Source of the DNA: Chromera velia
Taxonomy: Eukaryota; Sar; Chromeraceae
NCBI GenBank assembly: GCA_018398765.1
Contig: JAHBMJ010005030.1
Span: 1 to 64,000 of the forward strand
Length of the DNA stretch: 64,000 nt
Reading direction: 5' to 3'
The notes beneath the pieces were generated by a model. That model was not told where the DNA came from. It saw nothing but the letters and a program-made list of their open reading frames with translations, and did not search any database. This document shows positions 10,737-23,626 of this stretch, piece by piece (position 1 is the first letter of the stretch; each line of letters opens with the position of its first letter). A program made the translations under genes and the position numbers.

Positions 10737-12599
10737 GATAGAAGTTGTGTTAATATATCAGTGCAAGTCGAGGCCCGGCAGTGGACCGTAGGGCAACCCG
10801 GAACATAAATCCTAATCCTAATCCTAATTCTAATACGACGTTTATTTGATTGGTTGACAGCCCTCATGCAAAGCTAAGTAGAACTTCAATATGATACAAC
10901 GTATAATAACGTGAAAAGGAGTTCTCGTACAACCTATCACTATCTAGTTCATCTCCGAGTCGGTCATTATACGATCTATCACTCTCAAAGCACTTCAAAG
11001 AATTCAAGTTTAATCAAAATAAGAAGCAGTCAGCTGAGCGTTGTGATTAAAAGACGCTTCCTATTTTATATCCAAAAAGTTTCTGCAAGCAAAAGAAAAT
11101 AATAAACTTTAAAAGAAAATGAGTACGTGTTCAAAGGTGTAAAAACATTACAAGGTCCGAGGATATTCATCCTCTTGAAGGACCTCTTCTCATTCTTTTT
11201 CAACTGATTGGGCGAGAATAGAATGGACTTATCCGTCTTTTGATCCTTTGAGGTTTGATCATTGCTTCTTCTTTCTTATACACTATTTCCAATGTACAGC
11301 ACACGCATAAATAAGTTTGCTCTTTCGAGAGATGCAATCAGACGTTCATTGCCATTCATTACAAGGAGCTGCCAATACAATGACTGGTGTGTCTACCGTC
11401 ATCGCGCTCAGTATTTCTTCGATGCTGAGTCCATCAGAATCTTTAACAGAAGACAGAGCAAGGTTCCTGTGGGGGTTACGATTGGGGGAGATGAGTCGAT
11501 TACACACGTAAAGGGGCTAGCTGTGACAATAGAGCTGTGAGAGGGATCATCGAAGCGATGTTGAGAGGGAGCTGAAACACAATTAAAATCAGACTGTGGC
11601 ATACACAAAGTGGGAAAAGATGGACGTAACCTAAAAAAAAGACGGTTTGGCATGGTGGCATTTGTTGGAAGTGGGCAGAGAACGAGTACATGAGGATAAG
11701 TGGGAGAAGAAAAGAGATGAAAAGTAAAGAAGAAAAGAAGAGGAGAAGAAAGGATAAATCAAAGGAAGAGAAGAGAGACTAACAATTCATTCTCAAACTT
11801 GTTCCAGAAAAAATTCTCGGACTCGAGTCGAATTCGGCAGCCTGCAAGTAAATAGAAGGGAAAAGGGAATACAAGAACGGAAGTAAACGGAAGGGAAGAC
11901 AAATTGAAAAAAAAAAAACACTCCTGTTCGGTAATCCTTGAAGTTGTAGAAAAGCGCTGCATAAATGAAGAACCATACATGACCTCTCAGAACTTGGACA
12001 TTAAATAAAAAGGCTAAAGAACCTCTCAGAACTTTTTTTGTGAGCGAGGCATTGCTAAGCAAAACAAAATAATTCTGGGAGCCCCTAGAAGCCCCGGACT
12101 TGTGTCCGTATATCGACCTCCAAAAAAAAAAGCCAATTTGAAATGCTTCTCAAGAACAAGAGAAAGGCTGCTGTCCTAACAAACGTGACTTTCCGTCGAA
12201 GCAAAGTCAAATTACGCCCTCAAAAAAATTGAAAGCAGAGGAAAACATTCTATCCTTGCCCGAATTCAACCGGGCAGGGCGTATCTTTTTCTTTTCCTTT
12301 ATCTTTTCTGGGAAGGCCTTGCAAGATCGAACAGCGGGAGGAAACCAAATGGAAGAAGAGAGAGAGAGGGAGCAATGGTGAAGGAAACCAGAAGAGCCAA
12401 TGAAGGCGACCGCACCAAAAGTCTCTTGAATCACTCTGGCATGAAGCTATATGAAGCTGCATAATGGCCGGCAGGAGAATAAAATGGAAGGGGAAAGAAA
12501 GAGGAACCTGACTGACCCCATCTCTCTTGTCTGGGAAGGTGTTCTATGACTATTTTGGGTCAGGGACCTCGAGTTGGGTCGGACACCCCCCCCCCCCCC
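10737..12599. other. Intergenic, no gene recognised
   Basis: A few CCTAAT units lie at 10808-10835. Purine-rich stretches lie near 11700-11900. Open frames here are short and compositionally biased. The segment ends in a poly-C run against the assembly gap. Confidence 0.4.
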
Positions 12600-12834
12600 N
12601 NNNNNNNNNNNNNNNNNNNNNNNNNNNNNNNNNNNNNNNNNNNNNNNNNNNNNNNNNNNNNNNNNNNNNNNNNNNNNNNNNNNNNNNNNNNNNNNNNNNN
12701 NNNNNNNNNNNNNNNNNNNNNNNNNNNNNNNNNNNNNNNNNNNNNNNNNNNNNNNNNNNNNNNNNNNNNNNNNNNNNNNNNNNNNNNNNNNNNNNNNNNN
12801 NNNNNNNNNNNNNNNNNNNNNNNNNNNNNNNNNN
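12600..12834. other. Assembly gap (235 N)
   Basis: A run of N is flanked by homopolymeric C on both sides, a likely cause of the gap. Confidence 0.99.
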
Positions 12835-12841
12835 CCCCCCA

Positions 12842-13080
12842 AGGTTTAGAAGTCCGCACTTCTGAACCTTGGGCCAGGGGGGTCAAACCCCCCCGCCGCC
12901 AGGTCCAGACATAGGCTTATTGTGGGTCCAGGAGGCGCCGCCACAGGGCCAGAGGGGGTGGCGGCACCCTGCCCCTTCGACGCACGCAGCCGACTTTGCC
13001 TCTGTCGGCCAATAATCGGGTCTGAAGTCTCTTGTCCGTCTTGAAGGTCCACAGGTTCAAAACTGCGGAGTTCTGAACCT
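12842..13080. repeat. Possible short TIR element next to the gap
   Basis: The 28-bp sequences at 12842-12869 and 13053-13080 are imperfect inverted copies of each other. Each is itself nearly palindromic (AGGTT...AACCT). No target duplication was found, so mobility is only suggested. Confidence 0.35.
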
Positions 13081-13118
13081 CTGAGCAAACGGACTTTTTC
13101 CACAGAAATGTTGCCACA

Positions 13119-13176
13119 AAAAACGCTCTGTCAGATGTCTTCTGATAGTTTAAGAAGATATTTGACAGAGCGTTTT
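13119..13176. repeat. Strong hairpin
   Basis: The arms start AAAACGCTCTGTCA and end TGACAGAGCGTTTT. They extend to about 24 bp with two or three mismatches around a loop of about nine bases. It may be a tiny foldback element or a structured RNA. No neighbouring gene uses it. Confidence 0.6.
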
Positions 13177-15489
13177 CTCGGTTTTGACTTTTTTTTCGGG
13201 AGTGCACTTTCGGGGCTCTGGAGGAGACGGCTGCAACAACAGTTGCTGGGTCACCTCGGGTCGGCACGAAGTGGAGCTTGCAGGTGGGTCCAGTGGAGAC
13301 CAGCCGTCTTGATCTTGCTTCCAACGTCTTTCTGCTTGCTGCTACTCCTCCTGTTCAAGCGGAGAAGGGCTGCCGGCCTTATCTAGGTATTAAAGTACTG
13401 CTGTCCTCATCGCTCTCCTTACTCTTTCCTTGCAGGTCACAGTCTTGGGAGCCCCAGGGTCAACTTCCAGGTCAGCCTGTCCGGACCCACTCCTTCTTAG
13501 GCTCTTGGTCTTTTCCTTGGGACCTTGTGCACGCAAAATAAGCTAGACAGAAGTGCTTCGTTGACTGCACAAAGCGTGAATGCCTATCCCTCCGTGTTTG
13601 CAGGTGTTGGTGGACGAAGACTTGAAGACACCTGCAGGTCAGTTAAGGAAACACGGCTCGCTCTCTCGCTTTACATGATGATTTGCTTAGCATCCAGCTC
13701 TTTCTTCTGCTAGGAGCTTGATAGAAACGCATAAGGGAGGTCACTAAGAGAGAGTTGATGGAGAGTCTACTGGAGCCTCCATTTTTTGACTGCCTCTTCT
13801 GACGCTTTGCACAGCTCTCAGTCCTGCCAAACATTTTTCCACCCATAACAATTGCTCAGCTTTCATGCATTTGAATATCTTCCACTTGCTCCGTGTGTGT
13901 CAGTCCTTGAAAGCGGTCCATACTATCCCAACGCAAGTGCTCCTTATTCGTTCATCCTTTCTCATTTGTGGCACTCCGTACTAGTCTCCCTCTAAACATC
14001 TGGATCTACCTACGGACCTGTCCTTCTTTTTCACAGTTTCTTATTGACATACGCAGAACGAGTTGCAAGCTTTTACACCGTGTAGTGTGAGTTCTTTGTA
14101 AAAAGAATTATGTTGTCTCTGTGCTCTGTTCTTCGGAATCCTCTCCGACCCCTGCTGACCGCCTCCTGTCCGGTCTGACCAGCCTAGCTGTGGAGCCCTC
14201 CTTCCTACACTGTTTCCCTTGCAGAAGAAGCAATTCTTTGTACTTGATTGGCGGCGCTAAACGTTGCTTTTGAGCGTATCCATTAGTATTCTGCCTGTGT
14301 ATTTCTTTGCAGGTAACATTCACTAACTTCTACGTGCCGCGGTGATCATAATTTTTCCTACCATGCACCCTAGCTAATCAACCAGTCTTTTGAGCATATT
14401 TGAGCAGATTTGTACAGGAGTAGCGATTTTAAATGCTTTAAAAGACTCTAGATTGCTTCAAGTAACCTAGTTTTACTTTATAATGAAGCTAGAATATAGT
14501 AAATTTAAAAGTCACTTTGGATTCCACTAAGTCTTACTTTGGAGTCCACTCTGTTACATCAGTAGATCATGGAAAACTTACCCAAAAGCCTCTCTTTCTA
14601 AGAAAAGGGTGCCCTGTCATGGAAGAGAAGGGAAAGGAAGCACTACCAATGAAAACAGAGAGGAGATAGGGGAAGGGTGAAGACGGAGCACACGAAAGAT
14701 AGAGCAATAGAACGGATACTGGTGAGTGCCGTAGAGAAAGATTTTGTGACCGTGAATGTAAAAACAAAAAATGCTTTCCGATGGCAAGCACAGACAAGGC
14801 AAAGCTGAGAGAGCAAAAGTTGAAAAAAAAGAGACAACGATCGCATATCAGTCAGCTCCGGTCAGCTCTTCTTTAATAATTAAGTGAGAAGATAGGAGAC
14901 AAACATAATCAACTGGCTGATGTGTGACTGACTGCGTGCACAAGGGCTTCCGACAGGCTGTGGTCTGTCGTGGGCAAGCTCGACTCATTCCTATTCTTTG
15001 TCACGATATATCTGCGAAAGCATGCAACAGCCAAACTGATCCCAAACTCCGCTTCTGTACGGCAAAGAGAGATTGGAGCGTGGTCTCAGCATGCGCATCT
15101 GATGGGATTGAGCTACCATCAGGCATGGGCTTAAAGTTTTAACGTTTATAATGTCCTGAAGCAGCTGACCCTTCCTAAAAACCGAAAACTGTTGATGATA
15201 TTCTTATTCCGATCGTTGTACTTGATGCACAGATTCTCCTTGTCCAAAGAAATGTCAGCAATTGTCAGGTTTGCTTTGAGACAATCTACTTAGAGGCCAG
15301 CAGGAAGAGCATTTAAATGGAGCTCTGTGTACATCTTGCACTGCTTTCAACCCTAGCTTAGTACTATTCCTATTGGCTTGATGCCAGAGCTGCAAATCAA
15401 CAGATGGAAGCTAGAATGATTTCAATGAGGAAAATATGTAACAATCTGTTTTCACTGGCACAAACTTATACAAAGTTAACTCAGTGTGA
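13177..15489. other. Intergenic, no gene recognised
   Basis: Only short open frames with no coherent protein content are present. Several CTTGCAG-like stretches could be splice acceptors, but I could not connect them into a gene. Confidence 0.4.
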
Positions 15490-16709
15490 CACCGTACCGT
15501 TTAGCAATGCTTGACAACGAGGTGAATCGCCTCTATATATCAGCTCATACATAAATGATTAGCCTCTACATATCATAGTTGATAACATCGTCAGCAACTG
15601 TCTTACATCATGCATAGACCTTGCACATGGGGAGGCTAATCAAAAATGCTAGACCACTAAGCATTAATGCTAGGCAACTGGACAATAATGTTTGGCATCC
15701 TAGTAAAAATGCTTAACATTCGATCAAAAATGTTAGAGTGTCAAGCATTTATACTAAAATGTTATAAACTTGTCTAAAACTACCATACGTAGCCTTAGAT
15801 ATTAATTTTATATACCGGGTCTTTATATTTCTTAAATATTTACATGAAAATGCTATAAATTAATTTTTGGGATCTGAAAGTGCATTAGTGCATAGTCTCT
15901 TGATCGGTAGAAGATAGAAGAAGCCCACAAAAGTCTTGTCAATCCCCTCCAACTCCATGAAGATGACGCAGCTACCGTCCTTCGTGGAGAGGATATAAAA
16001 AAGATGAAACCTCTTCCAAAAGAAAGAAAGTGATACACCAACTGAATTGAACATATTTCACTTATAGACGAAGAAAGTTATGAGCTGCTTGTACGCAATA
16101 TGCATTTAACACTAGGTTTAACAAAGGTGCGGAAGATGCCTCGTACTGTATTTCGCTTTCTTGCCCATGAGTTAATTATTCTGTCATTGCTAGCTGCTAT
16201 TGGCATGAATTTCGTAAATTAGAAGTCTATTTATCTGATCACTTTGACAAAGAAGGGGGGGCTTCCAGTGATGAGGACTCGAGTGATCAGGCAGAATGAA
16301 CTTAAGAGTGAACTTGATGCTACAAGTGTATCAAACAATAAATTACGAATAAATTAGGCTATCATAATACCATATAATATCTATAAAACATTCAACAACA
16401 TTCATAAATGTTATAAACATAATGTATGACTGAATTTAAAAATGCTAGGCATCCTTTCATGAATGCTAGACTAGATGATACTAGATGCAAAACTGCTTAC
16501 CATCAATGTTTAACTTAGACTGTTATTCATTAGATGCATGACAAACCTGGTCTAGGTTGATAACCTGATGTATGGCGGTTTTAGACTAGGAGAGTAACCT
16601 AGACATAGCAATGTTATTCATTTTTGTAAGACCTCTTTGGATGAGGTACTAAACCTCAACATGTAGAGGCGATTCACCTCGTTGTCAAACGTTGCTAAGC
16701 GGTAGGGTG
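15490..16709. mobile_element. TIR element of about 1.2 kb, family undetermined
   Basis: The left end CACCGTACCGTTTAGCAATG continues to GGTGAATCGCCTCTA. Its inverted partner at about 16661-16709 differs by only a few bases, giving terminal inverted repeats of about 50 bp. The interior is AT-rich, rich in AATGCTAG-like motifs and has no transposase. Target duplications are not clear, so the superfamily cannot be assigned. Confidence 0.65.
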
Positions 16710-16898
16710 AGATTGCAAGCTCTAAGACTTGTAAGAGGGTGCATGGCGCTCCAGCGTCGTAGCACTGTAGGGTATATAGTAGCGAGTATGTACATGAACA
16801 TGGTATTAGATTGGACAGGCGAACTTAAAGGAATGGTCATGAATAGTCAAAACGTATTATTGTGTGTATCGATCGCGTCGATTATGAAGCTGCAAGAC

Positions 16899-17825
16899 GG
16901 CCCCGGAAAGCGAAGCGGGGGATACTTATAAAATAAAAATACCCCAGCCCATATGTATGCTAGTCTTTCACCAAAAACTGGGCCCCGAAAGGCTGAATTT
17001 GCACTATGCGTGCGTCAGATGGGTTTCAAATCCGCTCAACCCCAGGCTTTTTTCCCGCGGGGGGGGGGTTCCGCGCTGCTTTTTTCCCGCGGAGGGGGGG
17101 GACCATGCATGCACCAATACAGCACCATGGCCGGCATGCGTCAATCGTGCAGTTCTCATTTTTCTTGCTTTCCGGGGCCGTTCGCAAGCTTGCTTACGTC
17201 AGATGCCTAGCTTCATGCCAGCTGCCTGCACTGTATGGCCCCGGAAAGCAAAGCGGGGGGCACTTACAAAATAAAAATACCCCAGCCCACGTGCATGCAC
17301 ACTGTGGCCCCGGAAAGCGAAGCGGGGCTCAGAAAACAGAAATACCCCAGCCCACGTGCATGCACGCTGTCTTTCGGCAAAAACCCGGCCCCGAAAGGCT
17401 GAATATACGCCAAATGTGCGTGTGTCAAGTGGACTTCAGACCCGATTACCCGATTTTTGCCAAAAAAAGGCCCCGGAAAGATCCCGCCCCAAATGGTCCA
17501 GAAAAGCGTGCATGAACCCGCGTCCTCATGCATGCGTGCGTCAGTGGCCCCGGAAAGCGATAGGCTGTATCCCCCCCTGGGGGAGGGGGGGTTCTACGGC
17601 TTTTCCCACGGGGGAGGGGGGGGTTGGCGCAACTGCCCGATCGGCTGGCCTGCGTGCGTCAATCATGAAGTTCTCATTTTTCTTGCTTTCCGGGGCCGTT
17701 CGCAAGCTTGCTTGCGTCAGATCTTTCGGTAAAAACCCGGCCCCGAAAGACTGAATGTGCACCAAATATGCGTGCGTCAGGTGCTAGGTCAGGTGGGCTT
17801 CAGACCCGATTACCCGATTTTTCAG
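16899..17825. repeat. Array of GGCCCCGGAAAGC repeats
   Basis: Motif GGCCCCGGAAAGC(GAAGCGGGG) occurs at about 16899, 17238, 17303, 17471 and 17546. Its reverse complement GCTTTCCGGGGCCGTTCGC occurs at about 17168 and 17686. Units are separated by CCCGCGGGGG blocks. A unit of about 260 bp starting near 17469 closely matches one at 26243-26495. Single copies or pairs also occur at 19276-19315 and 36757-36902. The inverted motif pairs suggest a foldback or MITE-like family; no coding capacity is seen. Confidence 0.7.
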
Positions 17826-18636
17826 TGACCCTTTGATCATGCAATTCAATCATGCAAGCAACACAGTCAGTCAAGTGAAAGTTCTTCTTCCTCACTGTTC
17901 TTTCTTTGCACCAGATCGTGTTGTTGACATATATAAGCATCACGTACTACATCTTTGCATCTCGGAACTTTATTGTTTGATCCTGCCCCTGTGTATTTCT
18001 AAGTACATTGCGACCATGAAGCGGTTCTGGAAACTCGTTCGTTGTTGCACCTTCGTTTTACTGGTTTTTCATCTCTGTTTGGGAGGAAGAGGCCCAGGAA
18101 TCGGCCGTAGATGGTCGCATTCGACTTCTGCAACTTTGTGTTCCTTCTTGCTGTCTGGTAAGTCAAGAATGAATTCACTGGAATGCAAGTAGCCGTTGAT
18201 CCACAACCATATCCCAAAAAACCGTTCAGTTTTCGCCTCATACAGCTGCCTTACATTTACATGACATTGTCTTCTCTGTTCTGTGTTTCTCTAACTGACT
18301 GGGCTGGTGGCTTTCTTATGGTTTTTAGCTTTTCGTCAGCATAATGCATTCGCAATTCTGCGGTTTACCATGGTCTTACACCTGCCTATACTTAATTCCA
18401 TCTCATGCCCTGCCCGTCTCCTTTCCTCCAGGACACTGGGCCACATTTTGTCTGACCGCCTCGTTTTTGCGCGCGTGCATCTTTCCTTCGAGTATGTCAT
18501 CCTGCATTGTATATTTCCGTCTCTTTTTGGCCGGCTTGCTTCTATATTTCCAGCATACCCAGCTCAATTTTATCCGTAAAGAGAAAGAAATGGAAAGAAA
18601 AGAACGACAGAACAGAGAAAGAGAAGAGAAACAGAA

Positions 18637-18690
<54 letters not shown>

Positions 18691-19578
18691 AAGAGAGAGA
18701 CAGAGAGACAGAGAGACAGACAGACAGACACACACACACACATACACACACACACACATACATACAAATCAAGAGCAATCAGATGATGGTCGTTGATCTT
18801 TAAACAGATGAACTCAACGCAGTGAACGTACTTTGAAGATTGAGACATAATAAATGAAACCATAGTGAGCATTAAGGAGTCATTAAGAGTCATTTCTTGA
18901 TTAAGTCTTTAAAGTTTGCATTGAGGTTTTTTTAATGATAACAAGTTATAAAAATTGTTGATAAATTTCTTTATAGGTTTAGTCCAGGCCGACTTGTAAA
19001 TTTCAGATCCATTATAAACTTTTTTTCGGCTTTTGATACAAAAAATATAAAGGATGGTTAAGAACATATAAGAAAATTAATTATGTTATAAATTTAAATT
19101 TTCTTAAACTTAGTTTTCATTCTACAGTATTTTTTAGAAAACAAATGAAGTCTTACATACATCCGGGTTATCCCCCTCCTGACTGCATGTGAGTGCACTT
19201 TTCTGCGTGGCTTCAATCCACTTCAAGCAGCTATATATATAGCATGCGTCAACCATGCAGTTGCAATTTTTTCTTGCTTTCCGGGGCCGTTCGCAAGCTT
19301 GCTTGCGCCAGATGCATGCGCGCAGCTCGGTCATGGCTCGAAGACGGTAGACCATGGTAGACCTCCCGGCCTGCATCGATCTCCCTGCATCGATCATGAT
19401 CGCTCCGACGCTCTCTCTCTGCTCATGACTGCTCAGCTCAATTCGGCCAACTTCCAGCGATCGACGAGCAACAATGGAAGAATCAGTGATCGCTATCAGC
19501 TCAACAGGGGCATTGATTGAAAGTTCCAGGGTAGAGAGAGTGATCAATTGAGTGAGGGGACTCTTGGAGACACTCAGT
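17826..19578. other. Intergenic with GA/CA microsatellite
   Basis: A compound (GA)n-(GACA)n-(CA)n microsatellite runs from about 18636 to 18760. One end of the GGCCCCGG repeat lies at 19276-19315. Open frames through the microsatellite are artefacts. The last 150 bp form the upstream region of the membrane-protein gene. Confidence 0.5.
19276..19315 (-). repeat. Solo end of GGCCCCGG repeat
   Basis: It matches the GCTTTCCGGGGCCGTTCGCAAGC end of the family at 16899-17825. The partner end is not visible nearby. Confidence 0.6.
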
Positions 19579-22500
19579 ATGAGCAGTTCAGTCGGAACCC
19601 CCCCAAGCCAAACGGGGGCCCGGAAGAGGGGCTTTCCCTGGGTCAAAGTGTCCATCCTTGCCTTTTGGGTTTCAGTAGTGACAACAGTTTTGATTTTTCG
19701 TGATCCGATCGAGGACTTTCTCGCAGAAGCAGCCGATGACATGGGAAGCATCGGTCTTCAGATTCAGATCCCTCTCACAGTTGGCCTCCTCGCGATCATC
19801 ATTCTGGTCTACCTGTCCTTCCTTCCCATACCGATACGCCCTCTGTTTGTGATCATCTTCACCTCTGCGCAGTATGTCAGCCCTGTGTACACGATTTGTA
19901 TGTTTGTGGTCGTTCAGACTGTGGCTGGGATCTCCAACTTTCTCGCAGTAAAATGGACAGCCACGAAGATCACAGAGGAAGTCAAGTCAATGCTCAAACA
20001 GGCCAAGAGGTTTCGCATAGCCCGCTTTTCTCTTCGTTTCCTGAACCATCTCAACAGAGAGGGGGTGCAGAACATCATCCTCTTTCGAAGGTCAGAACCG
20101 GTACAGTCTGTAACACACCAGAGCCCCTCGAGCAACAGTTCCCTCTCATACGCAGAAGAGCGCCCCGTGAGTCGCCGCAGGTGGGGAGGGGACAGCCATC
20201 AGAGGACACAAAGGAGCCGCACGCATGTGAATGTGACCGTAGAGCTCCAGCATGTACGTGCGAACTCGCACGAACAGCACCTGAGTGATCGCAGATGCCG
20301 GTCTGCTGCAGAGAGTCAAGTGATTGGAAACGCCAGTAGTCGTCTGGGCCGATCGGCATTTGTGGAGATGGGGGACGACGACGGCAGCGTCCATGCAATG
20401 GAAGAGGGTGTGGGGGTGGATGCTGTGAGGGGAAATGATGAAGAGACAGAAGGGGAGAAGGAAAAAGAAAGGGAAAGGGGAAGAACACGGGCAGCCTGGG
20501 AGAGAACGCCTTTAGGCAAATGCCTTCTGAGCTTTGGAACTTTTGTATTCGTGGTTTTTGCCACACTGCTCGGATATCATGTAGACGAAATCATCTTGGC
20601 GCAATTCTCATGGAGGTGGGCCCGGGGGGGGCCTTCACGCACCTTGCTACTCTCTATTCTGCTTACCTTTCCGCCTTCTCGCGACTAAGACCCTTTCTCC
20701 GTGTATCATTTATCCGAAGTTTTTCCTCTCTCTGTCAAGCTCGTTTTCCGCTTTCTGGGGGGGTTTCTTCATCTCTGGATCCTCATCTCAGTCTCGCTGT
20801 CTGTCTATGAACGTCACGTCTCTCTGTATGATCTGCTGATTGTACGCTGCTGGTTGTACGGGACGGAAGACAGTCCTGGCCACTGTTTGCATTAATTGTT
20901 TTCTCTAACGAGAAGCTCTTGTTTGTGTTGTCTGCTTCAAAGCGCTCTGTTGGTCTTCCTTCATTTGTCGCTCACATTCACGGAGCAGGATGCCCCTGAG
21001 AGTCGTGGTCTTTCATTCTTCTTCGCTATATATGTTGTATTCCCTTCGCACTCTTCGCATACTGAATGATTCTGTGATGCAGATGGGCCGAGATTGTGTA
21101 TTTCATCGGCGCCCAATTTTGCGATTTGAAGGACCTGTTTTTGTTCTGGGCCGTTTACTCGGGATCTATCAGAGAAAGGGGGTACGTAGGGACTTTGTTG
21201 GAGACGTGGGCGGTCGTGCAACCTCTCCAGGCAGCAGCTGGGGCTCTACTCCTCAGCGTCTTCCTGGTGCCTCAGGTCGGTGTGTCGGAAGGAATCATTT
21301 ATTATGTAAAATGAGACAATGACCCTTCGTTGATTTACTGATCGTGCATTGTCCAAGAAAGCTGATTTCCAGTCTCTTTGTCTTTCTACAGGCAAAGAAA
21401 GCAAAGAAAAGCACTGCGATTGAGCCACAGGATTTTCAATCCGTCTTACGACCCCGCCGGTGAACGTCTGTAGAGTCTGACACAAACCAGCTTGAGAGTC
21501 GGGGTTTCTTCTTGGGTTCGTACATGTATGCAGCAAGCAAGCGGAAATTCATCGGAGAGGCCCTGCAGCTCCCTTCAAACTCTTCTCTGCCTGTTGTGCA
21601 TTGATTTTTTCTGTCCATTTCTCTGACTAATCCTCTGACCTCTGCATGCTATTGGTCTGAAAAGAAAAGAGAAGCAAAGGAACGTGTACTCTCTGTTTGC
21701 GTTGCCGTCTCCCTGAAAGAAAGCAAATAAGAAAGAGAAAGAAAAAAAAAGTCATGGAGCCTGTATCACTGCGAAAGGGGAAAAAACAAGTCATACTGTC
21801 TGTCTGCCTGCCTGCCTATCTGTGTCTTTGGCTCTTTCTTTCTTTCTTTCTGTCTTTCTTTCTTTCCTTCCTTCCTTCCTTTCTTTTTTTTTCTGTTCGT
21901 GTGTTCTGAAGAGAAAAGAGGGAAAATAAGAAACATGTTCATACGTTCTGTCTTTCTGTCTGTCTGTCTCTTCTCTGGTCTGTCTGTTTTGACGATGACT
22001 GAAAAGAAAAGAAAGGAAGTAAGGAAGGCTGGAAGGAAGGAAGGAAAAGAAGAGAATGGATGAGGCGTCTGTCCGTCTGTTCCTCTCTCACTCCCCCTCT
22101 CCCTTTCTCCCTCTGTCTCCTTCCCGCCCCTTGTCTCCATATGTTTGTCTCTCTGCCTCTCACAAGAACGAGAAAGATGTGCCGTGCAGCCTGTCCTTTT
22201 CTTTCTTTGTCTTTGTCACTCCCACTCTCACTCTCACTCCCTTTGGGTCTGTGATCGTGCGTATCTTGGCTGACCTTTTGTCGTCGGTTCTGTTTTTGCA
22301 TTTGGGGATCCTCTGTGACATTCCTGTTCGTCTGGTGTCTTGCGCCGCCTCCCGGTGCCTTTCTGCCTGATTCAGTATGCATGTATTACTTAATCGGACA
22401 TCATGTTTGATCATGCTTGTCCATTATCATATGTTGTGTATGCGTGCAGATCGTTTTTGTGTGGAGGGACCCGACGCTGGGTCTCGAGGCAGAGGAGCTG

Positions 22501-23091
22501 GAGGAGAGGCAGAGGGAGGAGGCAGAGAGAGAGAAAGAGATTGCAGGAGAAGAGGGACAGTCCCAACCGGGAGGTCTCTCACCGAGTCGGTCGAGGGATA
22601 TGGCGTTGGCGGGACAGGCACAGGCAGAGAGGGGATCAGAGACACCACCGGAGGTCCACCGTCCCAAGCCTTCGTTCGCCCACCCTCCCGGTCACCCACT
22701 GCATGATCCCTCGGGTGGGGCAGACGTAAGTGGAGGGGATGAGTGGTCCCTTTCTGCCAGTGCTGCAGCTGCCATTGAGGAAGGAGGGGTCCCCGTGCTT
22801 CCTTCAGAGCCGGGGGCGCCCGTTCCTAGAGTCGCCGAGTCCTTATGGAAAGAAGGCAAGTTCTCGAGACCTGGGGACCTGAAGGGAGTAGAGAAAGAGA
22901 GCCAATGCGCTCCTGAGTCTTTGAGGTCTGTGTCATCGGCGCATTGGAGGAGTGTGGGAGGAGGTGTCAGTAGTGGAGGCTGGGGTGAAAGTGGCGGCGG
23001 ATTAGATTCTGCTGTTGCAGTAAAAGCGGGGCGGTCCTCTATCGGAGGGTGGGGAACTTCATCGAAAAGGCATCCCAAATTTCTGGTTTAG
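19579..23091 (+). CDS. Multi-pass membrane protein, unknown function
   Basis: Supported exons are 19579-20615, 21083-21275, 21392-21459 and 22450-23091. Introns 1 and 2 have GT-AG borders and consistent phase (2, then 0). The ATG at 19579 is preferred to the upstream GTG. Hydrophobic segments lie near residues 25-42 and 60-85, then 95-125 (FVIIFTSAQYVSP), and again after a long charged, Arg/Ser/Glu-rich loop (exon 1 end, LLSFGTFVFVVFATLLGY) and in exon 2 (AAGALLLSVFLVP). The last exon is a low-complexity Gly/Ser/Pro/Glu tail ending at TAG 23089. Exon 3 (phase 2) does not join exon 4 in frame, so one more exon or another donor is missing between 21460 and 22449. A very remote VTT/DedA-like arrangement is possible but not claimed. 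Confidence 0.6.
21725..22055. repeat. CTTT/CCTT/CTGT simple repeats inside an intron
   Basis: Tetranucleotide pyrimidine and purine tracts lie in the intron between the third and last recognised exons of the membrane-protein gene. They account for long open frames on the minus strand here. Confidence 0.7.
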
Positions 23092-23626
23092 AATAACAGA
23101 CAATGGTGATAAACATTCCCCAGTTCTAGCCCCAGTTACTACTTAGCCCATGCAGTTCCAAAATTTTAATACGTATTCTGATTATACAAATGTATTTAAA
23201 TGCATTGAATTGCTATTGATGTACTTCCGACTTCGAGTCAAGTTGTAAGCTTTATATATACGTGTTTTGTAGTGTTCTAGGCAAGGTTCTAGGTAGTGTT
23301 TAACAATTATTCAAGTTTCAGGCTAAGTTGCAAGAAAAAGTTTGTTTGACATTGAATTGTTTAACACTCAATTGCTAATTTCATCTTTTTTGAATGAGTG
23401 AATTCTATATAGAATTGGGATTAGATAAGTGATAAGTGATTTATTGATGTCCTGAGTTGTTGTGTATTGCTGTCACCGTTTTGTTTTTTATAAAGTAACA
23501 TTATTAGAGTTCGCCCCCGAAAACGGTATTACGAGTAAATTAATTGATACTAAAGTATACACTGGAACTATAGTGTTTCAGAATAAGAATTTCTAAAACC
23601 TTTTGTGTCACAATGATTTGTGAAAC
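23092..23626. other. Intergenic AT-rich sequence
   Basis: This is the 3' flank of the membrane-protein gene. Nothing further was recognised. Confidence 0.4.

Noticed and set aside
10808-10835. CCTAAT units resembling telomere repeat
   Set aside because: Only about four degenerate units in mid-sequence; too short for a telomeric tract.
22377-22729. Arg-rich alternative frame over the last exon of the membrane-protein gene
   Set aside because: The frame beginning IVFVWRDP at 22450 is longer, less biased and starts at a clean acceptor.
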